Under the pieces are notes generated by a model, which was not told the DNA's origin, did no database searches, and saw only the letters and a program-made list of their open reading frames with translations. From the NCBI RefSeq assembly GCF_001885765.1, contig NZ_JXKD01000004.1, forward strand, positions 62,001 through 126,000: DNA of 64,000 nt, given 5' to 3'. This DNA is from Enterococcus aquimarinus (GTDB lineage Bacteria; Bacillota; Bacilli; Lactobacillales; Enterococcaceae). The first letter of the stretch is position 1, and each line of letters opens with the position of its first letter. Positions 1 through 8,267 of this stretch are shown piece after piece. Position numbers and translations under genes: made by a program.

Positions 1-105
1 CCAATATAATAAATAAAGGGATTTATAGACTAGTAAATATTCTCATCAACAAAGAAAAAAAGTGAAAAAACAAGATTTGGTGATGATGCATCATTATGTC
101 TAGAA

Positions 106-146
106 AAGAAAAACTATTTGATATATTAAATCGAATAGCTTTTCTT
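106..146. terminator. Hairpin downstream of the lipoprotein gene
   Basis: An imperfect 17-bp inverted repeat with arms at 106-122 and 130-146. It lies just past the stop codon of the minus-strand lipoprotein gene and is followed on that strand by a short T-rich run, so it probably ends that transcript. Seen in sequence; function inferred. Confidence 0.5.
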
Positions 147-174
147 GTTATTTATTTAAAATAAGCTTCAAATA

Positions 175-807
175 TTATTCCTCCCAGTCTTCAGCCTCAT
201 GAGTCACTTTAAGATCAAATTCCAGATGATTTGAATGATTTCTTGCGTTAAGTTTGAACAAGCTTTCCATATAATAATAACGAATGTACAGTGTATCTAC
301 ATCCTTTACGGGACGTTCATCAAGCTTAATGGAGAAAATATAAGTTCCAATCTCACCTTTTTCTATTGGTTCTTGGGGGAGAGACGAAACAACATAAGGC
401 TGTTCCCCTCTATCTGTAATAAAAGCTGTTTGACCAACCATAGGAGTTAGTTTTATAGGGTTATCGTGATTGAAATTTTGAACTTCTAATTCTAGCTTAA
501 TGTTATGATTTTGTTTTTGATATTCCCTTAGCTGAGACTCCGTATAATATTCTTTCATTGCTTCAGTACTTTCAGTAGAAAGTTTTTTAAATGTTAAGCC
601 AATCAATGGCTCGCCATCCTCATATATAATTCCCTGTTCATTATTCCGATAAAAATCTTTATCTGTTGTGAATCGTGTATCGTATACAGGTTTTGAATAT
701 TTAAAATCACCTAACCGAATGGCTTCAGCTTTACTCAATTTTTTTGGCTCTGAGGCGCATCCAGTCAAAAGTAAAAAAAGAAATAAATAAAATAGTTTTT
801 TCTTCAA
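175..807 (-). CDS. Putative lipoprotein of unknown function
   Basis: The product is predicted to be secreted and lipid-anchored: a basic start, a hydrophobic stretch and a lipobox ending LLTGC within the first ~20 residues. I chose the TTG at 807 because a GGGAGG site sits 8 bases upstream and it places the signal peptide at the N terminus; the frame stays open to 891 without a ribosome-binding site. The mature part (~190 aa) is mostly beta-prone and hydrophilic, with no motif I recognise. It stands alone, between the window edge and the divergent DUF368 gene. Probably a surface-exposed protein; the family is not identified. Confidence 0.8.
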   Translation of the reverse strand: MKKKLFYLFLFLLLTGCASEPKKLSKAEAIRLGDFKYSKPVYDTRFTTDKDFYRNNEQGIIYEDGEPLIGLTFKKLSTESTEAMKEYYTESQLREYQKQNHNIKLELEVQNFNHDNPIKLTPMVGQTAFITDRGEQPYVVSSLPQEPIEKGEIGTYIFSIKLDERPVKDVDTLYIRYYYMESLFKLNARNHSNHLEFDLKVTHEAEDWEE

Positions 808-891
808 GAGCTTAACCTCCCACAATTTATAAATATTGATTCGATTAGACCGTATCATATTTATAAAATAATTAATACTAAAATAAATCAA

Positions 892-1349
892 AAATATAAG
901 TTGTCACAACTTAATGACTTAATTGTTATTATCAGGTTTTGAATCAGTTCCTGAAGGTGGTTGTAAAGTATGACCGACCATCTTCAGTCTTATTCGGGCT
1001 GTTCAGCATGAGCTTGGGATTGTAGTAATAGCTAATAATTTTGGGCCAACAACGATAAGTAAATGGAATAGTCCAGTTTCTCAATTACTATTTGAAGATA
1101 AAAACATAAAATTATTAAGTTGATTTAGTACTGAACCCTTAAAGCTAGAGTGAAAATTTCAACTTTAGGGATGTTTTATACGAATAAATAGCTTTTTAAA
1201 AGAGCCCAAATTCATTTGTAAACTAAAATTGATTTTGTTAATATATAAGATAACTGAATTTTTTTACATTCATTGAGATTAGTGAAGTAAGAGTGATAGG
1301 AATGGTGTGCTGTGAGTTATTTGAAAGAGCACGTCTATAGGAGGAAGTT
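892..1349. other. Intergenic region with a possible decayed gene end
   Basis: 458 bases without a good gene. On the plus strand, about 45 codons are open between 967 and 1123 (TGA to TGA), with protein-like composition but no start codon or ribosome-binding site. This could be the degraded 3' end of a gene; I do not recognise the family. The rest is AT-rich and probably contains the promoter of the DUF368 gene. Confidence 0.3.
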
Positions 1350-2174
1350 ATGGAAAAAGGAACACGAGAATGGTTTTTGCGCTTTGTAAAAGGCATGTTT
1401 ATTGGATCTGGGTTTATTTTGCCAGGAGTTAGTGGTGGCGCATTAGCGGCTATATTTGGAATTTATGAGCGAATTATTTCATTTTTAGCCCACATTACGA
1501 AAGATTTTAAAGAAAACGTGCGCTTTTTCTTACCGATTGGTTTAGGAGGCGTAACGGGCGTTTTTCTGTTATCGTTTGGTGTGAGTTTTTTATTAGGTAC
1601 GTACGAAGTGATGATTATGTGGTTTTTTGTAGGCTGTATTGTAGGAACGGTTCCAGCACTTTGGAAAGAAGCTGGCCGTGAGGGTCGCTCGAATCGCGAT
1701 ATCATGATTTTAATTGGGAGCTTTGTTGCCGGTTATTTATTCTTATGGCAAGGTTCTTCTTTGTTTTCAGAAGTTCAACAAAACTTTTGGACGTGGCTGA
1801 TTGCAGGTGGCTTAATTGGTTTAGGAATGATTGTTCCAGGTCTCAGTCCTTCTAATTTTTTAATTTACATGGGAATGTATAAAGCGATGTCTGATGGAAT
1901 CAAGGAACTGAATTTTAGTGTTATTGTACCGATTGGAATTGGTGGTATCGTCACTGTTTTAGGATTATCCAAAATTATGGACTATATCTTCAGCAAAGCG
2001 TATGCGCAACTGTTTCATTTTATTCTAGGGATTGTCTTTGCATCAACCGTTATGATTATCCCAACAGATTATGCCGGTTTTACTGGAATGAACTATGTTG
2101 CTTCCTTTTTATTACTACTAGCAGGAATTGCGCTAGGTGCTTGGATGAGTCGCTTAGAAGAAAAATACAAATAA
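1350..2174 (+). CDS. popT: DUF368 (PopT-type) polyprenyl-phosphate transporter
   Basis: A 274-aa polytopic membrane protein of the DUF368 family. Members (PopT) are reported to return undecaprenyl phosphate across the cytoplasmic membrane for reuse in wall synthesis. The family-typical glycine/proline segments are visible as two repeats: an FILPGVSGG-like motif near residue 23 and a VPGLSPSNFL motif near residue 165, each next to hydrophobic helices. An AGGAGG site lies 8 bases before the ATG. A strong hairpin terminator follows, so the gene is probably transcribed alone. Family assignment is firm; substrate rests on published homologues. Confidence 0.85.
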   Translation: MEKGTREWFLRFVKGMFIGSGFILPGVSGGALAAIFGIYERIISFLAHITKDFKENVRFFLPIGLGGVTGVFLLSFGVSFLLGTYEVMIMWFFVGCIVGTVPALWKEAGREGRSNRDIMILIGSFVAGYLFLWQGSSLFSEVQQNFWTWLIAGGLIGLGMIVPGLSPSNFLIYMGMYKAMSDGIKELNFSVIVPIGIGGIVTVLGLSKIMDYIFSKAYAQLFHFILGIVFASTVMIIPTDYAGFTGMNYVASFLLLLAGIALGAWMSRLEEKYK

Positions 2175-2178
2175 ACGA

Positions 2179-2225
2179 ATCAAGGTGTGATCAAAGAGCG
2201 GACTTTGATCACACCTTGATTTTTT
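2179..2225 (+). terminator. Intrinsic terminator after popT
   Basis: A perfect 18-bp stem (2179-2196 with 2203-2220), a 6-base loop and a T5 run. A textbook Rho-independent terminator separating popT from the next gene. Confidence 0.9.
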
Positions 2226-2341
2226 ATTGTCTTTAATTTTTTCATAATTTCTCAAGAAACAAAGGCATTGTTTAACTTCGTTTGGTACGATTATTTTTAG
2301 CTGAAAAAAATCAGTAACTATCTTTCAAGGAGTAAACAACA

Positions 2342-2851
2342 ATGTTAGAAACTGTCCTTTCCTTTTTTCAAGAGAGTGTAAATCCCAAAGTACTTGTTTT
2401 TTTGATTTCACTCTTGCCAATTTTAGAGCTTCGAGGCGCCTTAATTGCGGCGAGTTTATTGGGGGTTCCATGGCAAGTAGCCGCGCCTCTTGCGGTTGTT
2501 GGGAATTTATTACCGGTCCCATTTATTATTTATTTTATTGAATCTATTTTGAACTTTTTAGCTATTCGTGGACCGATTCAAAAAATTGCCAGTAAGCTGA
2601 TTCAAAAAGGAAGAGCGGGTGGCGAAAAGATGTTAGAAAAATATCCTAACCAGTTGATGTTAGGGTTGTTTTTATTTGTCGCGATTCCTTTGCCAGGAAC
2701 AGGTGCTTGGACAGGCGCGTTAATTGCGGCCTTACTAGGCTTACCACCCAGAAAGTCAATACTGCCAATCGCCTTAGGAATTATGGTTGCCTGTCTGCTA
2801 ATGTTACTCTTGACCTACTTTGTTCCAGGACTATTTGGTTTTAAGGCGTAA
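2342..2851 (+). CDS. Small multidrug-export-family membrane protein (COG2426)
   Basis: A 169-aa protein matching the Sm_multidrug_ex (PF06695) family: N-terminal ELRGALIAA segment (residues ~30-38), a central basic loop (KLIQKGRAGGEKMLEKY), and a second PLPGTGAWTGALIA segment near residue 117, with about four membrane helices. The repeated E/P/G-rich re-entrant-like segments are typical. Actual function is unknown despite the family name. AAGGAG lies upstream of the ATG. A popT neighbour suggests an envelope role, but a terminator separates the two. Confidence 0.75.
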   Translation: MLETVLSFFQESVNPKVLVFLISLLPILELRGALIAASLLGVPWQVAAPLAVVGNLLPVPFIIYFIESILNFLAIRGPIQKIASKLIQKGRAGGEKMLEKYPNQLMLGLFLFVAIPLPGTGAWTGALIAALLGLPPRKSILPIALGIMVACLLMLLLTYFVPGLFGFKA

Positions 2852-2908
2852 TGACTCGACGATAATGTGCAAGCAAAATTTTTTATATAATATTTTACAT
2901 ATTGATTA

Positions 2909-2951
2909 AAGGATATAACTACTATTTAACGTTTTTAGTGGTTATATCCTT
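2909..2951. terminator. Hairpin after the small exporter gene
   Basis: A 15-bp stem (2909-2923 with 2937-2951, one G-T pair) in AT-rich DNA. No long T run, so termination is probable rather than certain. Confidence 0.5.
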
Positions 2952-2989
2952 ATTTATTGACTAAAATATATATTTTTTTATATATATTA

Positions 2990-3018
2990 TTGACGATTAA
3001 AAATAAAGAATGTATAAT
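2990..3018 (+). promoter_or_regulatory. Sigma-A promoter of the FMN-reductase pair
   Basis: TTGACG at 2990-2995, 17-base spacer, perfect TATAAT at 3013-3018. It points at the gene starting at 3265 and implies a leader of about 240 bases. Confidence 0.75.
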
Positions 3019-3024
3019 CACTTT

Positions 3025-3264
3025 ATATTCAAATGTGAATTTTAGCACAAAAACAATAAAAAATATTCTCGCTTATTTTTTATAGGAATTAATTTTTGTT
3101 TTTTGCGTTTGTTTATTGCGTGTTTTAGTGGAGATGTCATTGATAGAACGATGATGTCTCGTGTTGGCAATCGATTAAGAAGATAAAAGGAAAATATCGA
3201 AAAGCGAGTAAAGGAATAAAAATACTTGTTACAAAACGAACGATCACTGGAAAGGAAGAAAAAA
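3025..3264 (+). other. Long untranslated leader with a hairpin
   Basis: The region between the promoter and the first reductase gene. A 10-bp hairpin (3131-3140 with 3151-3160, two wobble pairs) is the clearest structure; no known riboswitch consensus such as the FMN element was recognised. An AAAGGAAG site lies at the end, just before the ATG at 3265. Confidence 0.4.
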
Positions 3265-3876
3265 ATGAATCATATTATTGGAATTATTGGCACAAACTCA
3301 GAACAATCGACCAACCGGACGTTATTGACGTTTATGGCACGTCATTTTGCGAAAGACGCGACGATTGAAGTCGTTGAAATTAAGGATATCCCAATGTTTA
3401 ATAAACCAAGTAACATGGAAGTTCCAAAAGAGGCCCTCGCATTAGCTGCAAAAATTGAAGCGGCGGATGGGGTCATTATTAGTACTCCGGAGTATGACCA
3501 TGCTGTTACGGCATCTTTGATGAACGCCTTAAGTTGGTTATCGTATGGTATTTATCCTTTTGTCGATAAACCGGTCATGATTACCGGGGCGTCTTATGGC
3601 ACATTAGGTTCTTCGAGAGCTCAAGCTCATTTACGTCAAATTTTAAATGCTCCTGAACTAAAAGCTCGTATCATGCCAAGTTCAGAATTTTTATTAGGTC
3701 ATTCCTTACAAGCATTTGATGAAGAAGGAAATTTAAAAGATCAAAATCAAGTAGCCGAATTAGAAGGATTATTTAGCGACTTCACGACCTTTATGGCGAT
3801 TATGAAACAACTCAATCACGCACACGAAGCCAATAAAAAAGCAGCTGAAAACTTCTCATGGGAAGACAATAAATAA
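3265..3876 (+). CDS. NADPH-dependent FMN reductase family protein
   Basis: A 203-aa flavodoxin-fold oxidoreductase (FMN_red, PF03358), predicted to be cytoplasmic and to pass electrons from NAD(P)H to bound FMN. Seen: the phosphate-binding loop GTNSEQSTNR near residues 7-16 and the flavin-contact segment STPEYDHAVTASLMNAL. The ATG at 3265 was chosen over the upstream TTG (3226) because of its AAAGGAAG site. It is followed after 18 bases by a related, longer reductase; the two probably form an operon and may act as a heteromeric pair. Electron acceptor unknown. Confidence 0.85.
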   Translation: MNHIIGIIGTNSEQSTNRTLLTFMARHFAKDATIEVVEIKDIPMFNKPSNMEVPKEALALAAKIEAADGVIISTPEYDHAVTASLMNALSWLSYGIYPFVDKPVMITGASYGTLGSSRAQAHLRQILNAPELKARIMPSSEFLLGHSLQAFDEEGNLKDQNQVAELEGLFSDFTTFMAIMKQLNHAHEANKKAAENFSWEDNK

Positions 3877-3894
3877 GAATAGAGGAATCGAAAA

Positions 3895-5088
3895 ATGAAA
3901 TTAGTTGGAATTGTCGGATCAAATGCAGAAATGTCATACAATCGTTTATTATTAGCATTCATTGCCAAAAACTACAAAAAACAGTTTACATTAGACATTT
4001 TAGAAATTAAAGATTTGCCGCTATTTAACCAAAGCGATGACCAAACGAATAGTCCAGAAGTGCAATATATCAATCAAAAAATTAAAATGGCTGATGGTGT
4101 AATTATTGCGACCCCGGAACATAATCACACGATTCCGGCTGCCTTAAAAAGTGCGTTAGAATGGCTATCATTTAATATTCATCCTTTAGAAAATAAACCT
4201 GTAATGATTGTTGGGGCGTCCTACTATAACCAAGGCTCTTCCCGTGCGCAGTTGCATCTACGCCAAATTCTAGATGCACCCGGTGTGAATGCGATGGTGA
4301 TGCCAGGAAATGAATTTTTATTAGGAAATGTGAAGCAAGCTTTTGATGAAAATGGTCATCTCAAAGAACAACGGACGATTGATTTTTTAACGGTTTGCCT
4401 AGAGAAATTTATGAAGTTCGTCGAGATGGTGACGGTTATACAAGCGCCAAAACCAGCACTGCCTGCTGAAGATTTGCATGCAACAGGTAAAGTTGCGACA
4501 ACGGTTGAGGGAATTGAGATGGCCGCTGAAGATTGGTTAGAACAAGCTGCCAAACAAACGAATGCCGCAGAAGGAAGCGACTACGTCAAATTGGACCGCG
4601 GTCTCTTAACGGTGGATCAATTAAATTACTTCTTAGCGTCAATGCCGATGGAATTAACCTACGCCGACCACAACAATCAATTTTTATATTACAATAAAAC
4701 ACAAGAAGCAGGCGAAATGTTAGCTGCGCGGACGCCTGGACAAGTCGGTAATCCCTTAGCCAATTGTCATCCAGAAGCTGCGTATAAAAACGTCGAGTGG
4801 GTGATTCAACAATTACGTTCTGGCGCGACCGATATCGTTCAAGTTCATGTACCAAAACAAGTCCCTGAAAAATACATTGTTCATAACTATCAGGCGATGC
4901 ATGATCAAGATGGAAACTACATGGGCATCAATGAATACATCTGGGATTTAAAACCGACGATTGAATGGTATTTAAAACAAACCGGTCAAACACTCGTTGG
5001 TAGCGAAACAGTTGATGCTGTCTCAAGTGCTTCTGTCAGTGATCATGGCGAAGTCGATGGCGTATCGAGTGCGTCTACTAAATATTAA
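3895..5088 (+). CDS. FMN reductase fused to PAS domain and tandem flavinylation-like tail
   Basis: A 397-aa fusion. Residues 1-180 are an FMN_red domain ([10 protein letters not shown] loop; TPEHNHTI at 73-80). Residues ~225-355 resemble the PAS_10 domain found at the end of DUF438 proteins ([18 protein letters not shown], then NCHPEAA). The tail holds two copies of an ApbE-type flavinylation motif, D-x-V-S-S-A-S, at 374-380 and 388-394, three residues from the C terminus. By family knowledge, ApbE joins FMN covalently to the last Ser/Thr of such motifs. I infer a redox relay from NAD(P)H through FMN to covalent flavins and perhaps a PAS-bound cofactor. No ApbE or fumarate reductase gene is in the window. 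Confidence 0.8.
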   Translation: MKLVGIVGSNAEMSYNRLLLAFIAKNYKKQFTLDILEIKDLPLFNQSDDQTNSPEVQYINQKIKMADGVIIATPEHNHTIPAALKSALEWLSFNIHPLENKPVMIVGASYYNQGSSRAQLHLRQILDAPGVNAMVMPGNEFLLGNVKQAFDENGHLKEQRTIDFLTVCLEKFMKFVEMVTVIQAPKPALPAEDLHATGKVATTVEGIEMAAEDWLEQAAKQTNAAEGSDYVKLDRGLLTVDQLNYFLASMPMELTYADHNNQFLYYNKTQEAGEMLAARTPGQVGNPLANCHPEAAYKNVEWVIQQLRSGATDIVQVHVPKQVPEKYIVHNYQAMHDQDGNYMGINEYIWDLKPTIEWYLKQTGQTLVGSETVDAVSSASVSDHGEVDGVSSASTKY

Positions 5089-5177
5089 AGAATGATGAAA
5101 AAACAGAAGAAGTGAATCATTCACTATCTGATTTTTCTAAAGGATGGTATGATAGTGCAATGAGGAAGGACGGATGG

Positions 5178-5591
5178 ATGAAGTTGAAAAAAATACTTTT
5201 TCTTGTTTTAGGTGGGATCACCTTTACACTCGGGACGATTGGGATATTTGTACCATTCGTACCGACTACAGGTTTTTATTTAGCAACAAGTTTTTTGTGG
5301 TTGCGAAGTTCAGACAAAATGTACCAACGCTTTATTCAATCAAGCTATTATCAAACGTATATTGTGGATATCTTAGTGAAAAAGAATATTTCCGTTAAAG
5401 GAATGCTCTCGATGTTTGCTATGATGGGAGTTGTCTTTGCATTACCGATTGTGTTAGTTCAATCGCTGTTCTTGAAGATGATGTTGGGCTTTATTTATAT
5501 AGCACACGTTATTGGGTTAACGTGGTACCTTAAATTCCATCCTAAAAAAGTGGTACTGAAACAAGCAAAAAAAGATCTTGGTAACTCATAA
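5178..5591 (+). CDS. DUF454 (YbaN-like) inner-membrane protein
   Basis: A 137-aa membrane protein of the YbaN/DUF454 family. Seen: the FVPFVPTTGFYLATSFLWLRSS segment near residues 23-44, followed by a short amphipathic stretch and two more hydrophobic helices. The ATG at 5178 has an AGGAAGGA site 7 bases upstream; the frame is open further upstream without one. Function is unknown. It is often found near heme or redox genes, and here it follows the flavoprotein pair, though a co-transcript is not proven. Confidence 0.8.
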   Translation: MKLKKILFLVLGGITFTLGTIGIFVPFVPTTGFYLATSFLWLRSSDKMYQRFIQSSYYQTYIVDILVKKNISVKGMLSMFAMMGVVFALPIVLVQSLFLKMMLGFIYIAHVIGLTWYLKFHPKKVVLKQAKKDLGNS

Positions 5592-5620
5592 GAGTTTACC
5601 AAGATCTTTTTTTGCTTGTA
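5561..5620. terminator. Long bidirectional terminator overlapping the DUF454 stop
   Basis: A stem of about 27 bp (5561-5587 with 5592-5619, a one-base bulge) which includes A7/T7 tracts, so it can end transcription in both directions. The left arm lies inside the last codons of the DUF454 gene. Confidence 0.8.
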
Positions 5621-5979
5621 TAACTTTTAGTGTTGATGACGGACATTCGTATCATTTTTCAACACTTTTTCTAGGTATATCATTTTTAGTGTCGATGGAT
5701 ACATCACTATACTATTTTCTTGTATCATTTTTTTCATTTTTTGAAAAAATGCACATCAAAAGGAGAGTCGACACTAGCGGACCGGAGAAAAATACCTTGT
5801 GTCAGCTGCGTTAAAAGACGAAATGTGAATTACTCTAGGTTCGTGCTTTAGCACTTACCTAGAGTTTGAAGCTTTCGAGCTGAGAGACTACAGGCTCGAA
5901 GCGGTCTCGCAGCACCATCCACAAGGCGGTTTTTCGTAGGGTAGCGCGAGGTTCCATCAACACTATTTACCGAAGAGCC
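5614..5979. repeat. Non-coding structured segment, possible MITE-like element
   Basis: 366 bases without a convincing gene. An 11-mer TAGTGTTGATG occurs at 5628-5638 and inverted at 5955-5965, each 14 bases inside a CTTTTTTT 8-mer (5606-5613, 5980-5987), which fits inverted ends plus a target duplication. Internal hairpins lie at 5833-5864 (CTCTAGGT/ACCTAGAG arms) and 5870-5901. The right end recalls ISL3-family termini from memory. Against this, the DUF454 terminator stem runs 6 bases into the left end. No transposase is present. Confidence 0.35.
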
Positions 5980-5990
5980 CTTTTTTTCGA

Positions 5991-7181
5991 TTAGTCTGTA
6001 AAGTTATCAAAGTAACCTTGGATGTAAACCATTGGCGTTCCTTTGTCACCACTACCAGAAGTCAAATCACACAGAGATCCGATTAAATCGGTTAATTTAC
6101 GAGGTGTCGTACCTTGTGCTTCCATTTTACCGACAAGATCGACTTGTTTGTTTTTGATATGTTCTGAAATAGCAGCTTTTAATTCTTCCCCTTTTAAATG
6201 GGCGAAGTTATTATCAGCTAAATATTTTAGTTTGATTTCGTTAGGCACACCGTCTAAACCGCTCGTGTAACCTGGTGATACTACTGGATCAGCAAGTTCC
6301 CAAATTTGTCCAACTGGATCTTTAAAGGCACCGTCACCATAGACCATCACTTCCACTGTTTTTCCAGTGGCTGCTTTAATTTTTTCTTGAATAGAATCCA
6401 CAATCGGTTGGCAATTGTTCGGGAAGAGTTTAACGCTTGTGTCCGTTGCTTTGTTTGAGCCGAGTAGGCCGTATGATTCGTTAAAGCCACTACCATCAAT
6501 TGATTGGGTTAAAATATCATCTAAACCATAAACCGTTTCGCCACCGTTTGCTTTTAAAATGCGTTTTGTGCGGAAACGTGAGTGAATGTCACATGTTAAG
6601 ACATCTTTCGTGTAATCTAAGATTGTTTTCGCGTTATTTGAAAAGATTACTTCACATTCTGTTCCTTCTGCTTGAATAAGTGATTTATAATATTCAATAT
6701 AATCCACTCCAGTAAAGGCATGTTCAATGATTCCAAAGTGTTTACGAAAATCAGCTTCAGATAAGACGTCGGTCCAAGGGTTAATTCCTTTATTATCTAG
6801 GTCTTCAATATCGACTAAATGATTTCCCACTTCATCAGATGGGTAGCTTAGCATTAAGACGATTTTTTTTGAGCCACGAGCAATTGCTTGTAAAAGAGTT
6901 GAAAAACGATTGCGACTAAGAATAGGGAAGATAACACCAATCGTGCCTTTTTCGAATTTTGTTTTGATATCCGTTGCGATTGCATCAATACTTGCATAGT
7001 TTCCTTGCGCACGTGCAACGATTGATTCTGTAATTGAAATGATATCGCGATCTTCGATGGTATATCCTTCTGCTTTAGCAGCTTCGAGTACCGTTTCAAC
7101 CGTAATTTGTTCGATATCGTCCCCTTCGTTGATAATTGGACTACGAAGTCCACGTACGACAGTTCCAACAGCTCTTGTCAA
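5991..7181 (-). CDS. CofE-like (F420-0:gamma-glutamyl ligase family) protein
   Basis: A 396-aa protein matching the F420_ligase family (PF01996) as found in Lactobacillales and Clostridia. In archaea and actinobacteria CofE adds L-glutamate to coenzyme F420-0 using GTP. Seen: the N-terminal RGLRSPI segment, DRDIISITESIVAR near 43-56, GSNKATD, VMVYGDGAFKDP and the C-terminal SGSGDKGTP. The start is a TTG with GAGGAGAG 6 bases upstream. F420 is not known in this group and no other cof gene is present, so another amide- or glutamate-ligating role is likely. It is divergent from a LysR regulator which probably controls it. Confidence 0.75.
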   Translation of the reverse strand: MTRAVGTVVRGLRSPIINEGDDIEQITVETVLEAAKAEGYTIEDRDIISITESIVARAQGNYASIDAIATDIKTKFEKGTIGVIFPILSRNRFSTLLQAIARGSKKIVLMLSYPSDEVGNHLVDIEDLDNKGINPWTDVLSEADFRKHFGIIEHAFTGVDYIEYYKSLIQAEGTECEVIFSNNAKTILDYTKDVLTCDIHSRFRTKRILKANGGETVYGLDDILTQSIDGSGFNESYGLLGSNKATDTSVKLFPNNCQPIVDSIQEKIKAATGKTVEVMVYGDGAFKDPVGQIWELADPVVSPGYTSGLDGVPNEIKLKYLADNNFAHLKGEELKAAISEHIKNKQVDLVGKMEAQGTTPRKLTDLIGSLCDLTSGSGDKGTPMVYIQGYFDNFTD

Positions 7182-7301
7182 ATGAATCTCTCCTCTAATG
7201 AGTAAATTTTTTGTTTGCTATTCATTACTTATTTACTATACCATAAGAGAGTGGTATAAATAAAATTAATGCTAGTAATATCTTTGATAAGGAGAGCTTA
7301 T

Positions 7302-8192
7302 ATGATTGGGAATTTAGATTTATATCGTATTTTTAATGTGGTCTGTCAAAATAATAGTTTTTCGCAAGCGGCGAAGGAATTGTATATGACACAGTCGGCA
7401 GTCAGCCAAGCGATGATGAAATTAGAAAATGAATTAGATATTCAACTTTTTTACCGTACATCAAAAGGGGTGATTTTAACGAACGAAGGCAAGTTGTTAA
7501 ATGAGCACATTCGAACAGCACTCGGCATGATTCAAGTCGGAGAAGAAAAGTTGCTTGAATTTAAAACGTTAGAAACAGGACGTTTACGAATTGGTGTAGG
7601 CGATACGATTTCTCGTTATTATTTATTACCGTATTTAGAAGCATTCCATGAAAAATATCCTGGGGTAAAGTTGACGATTTTAAATGGGACAACTTCAGAA
7701 ATTATTGGCTTCATAAAATCAGGAAAAGTCGATATGGGTGTTTGTAATTTGCCGTTAAAAGATGACCAGCTAACGGTATTGCCGTGTTTTGAAGTGCAAG
7801 ATACGTTTGTTGGTGGTGAGCGTTATGCTAAATTAGCCAAAACACCGATCTCGCTAGAAACCTTAGTCGCCCAATCGCTCATTTTTTTAGAAGACAAATC
7901 CAATTCCCGCGTCTACGTCGAGAAATATGTGACCCAAAAAGGGTATACTTTAGCGCCTGATTTTGAATTAGGTTCGTATGATTTAGTCTTAGAATTTGCG
8001 AAGATAAACTTAGGAATTGCGTGTGTCATCAGAGAATTCTCTCAGGCAGCTTTAGAGTCCGGTGAGGTCTTTGAAGTGCGATTAAAAGAGATGATCCCCA
8101 AAAGAGAAATCGGCATTTGTTATTTAAAAAATGTCTCACTCTCACAAGCAGTCCGTCTTTTTGTCGAAAGCATTCAACAAAAAAATCTCTAG
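7302..8192 (+). CDS. LysR family transcriptional regulator
   Basis: 296 aa with an N-terminal winged helix (FNVVCQNNSFSQAAKELYMTQSAVSQ region, residues ~10-40) and a LysR substrate-binding domain from ~90. The ATG at 7302 follows AAGGAGAG. It is divergent from the CofE-like gene, with about 120 bases between the two starts, the usual arrangement for a LysR regulator and its target. The ligand cannot be told from sequence. Confidence 0.85.
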   Translation: MIGNLDLYRIFNVVCQNNSFSQAAKELYMTQSAVSQAMMKLENELDIQLFYRTSKGVILTNEGKLLNEHIRTALGMIQVGEEKLLEFKTLETGRLRIGVGDTISRYYLLPYLEAFHEKYPGVKLTILNGTTSEIIGFIKSGKVDMGVCNLPLKDDQLTVLPCFEVQDTFVGGERYAKLAKTPISLETLVAQSLIFLEDKSNSRVYVEKYVTQKGYTLAPDFELGSYDLVLEFAKINLGIACVIREFSQAALESGEVFEVRLKEMIPKREIGICYLKNVSLSQAVRLFVESIQQKNL

Positions 8193-8267
8193 GCGTGTGC
8201 GATTCTCCAGGTTCAGAAGAAAACAATGTGATATAATACACTAAACAGTGAGTAGAGGAGGCTGAAG

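Noticed and set aside
3025-3264. FMN riboswitch before the flavoprotein genes
   Set aside because: None of the conserved RFN blocks (such as AGGGGCNNNNNNNNCC-type segments) is present.
5578-5814. 78-codon open frame on the plus strand after the DUF454 gene
   Set aside because: It starts inside the terminator hairpin, has no ribosome-binding site, and its translation is low-complexity Phe/Ser; judged non-coding.
5815-5985. Considered as RNase P RNA, tmRNA, SRP RNA, 6S RNA or a T-box (AGGGTAGCGCGAG looks vaguely T-box-like)
   Set aside because: Conserved cores of these RNAs are missing on both strands and the T-box look-alike lacks the invariant GGTGGnACCGCG.
6854-7168. 104-codon minus-strand frame inside the CofE-like gene
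   Set aside because: Shadow frame of a clear gene; no family features and no RBS.
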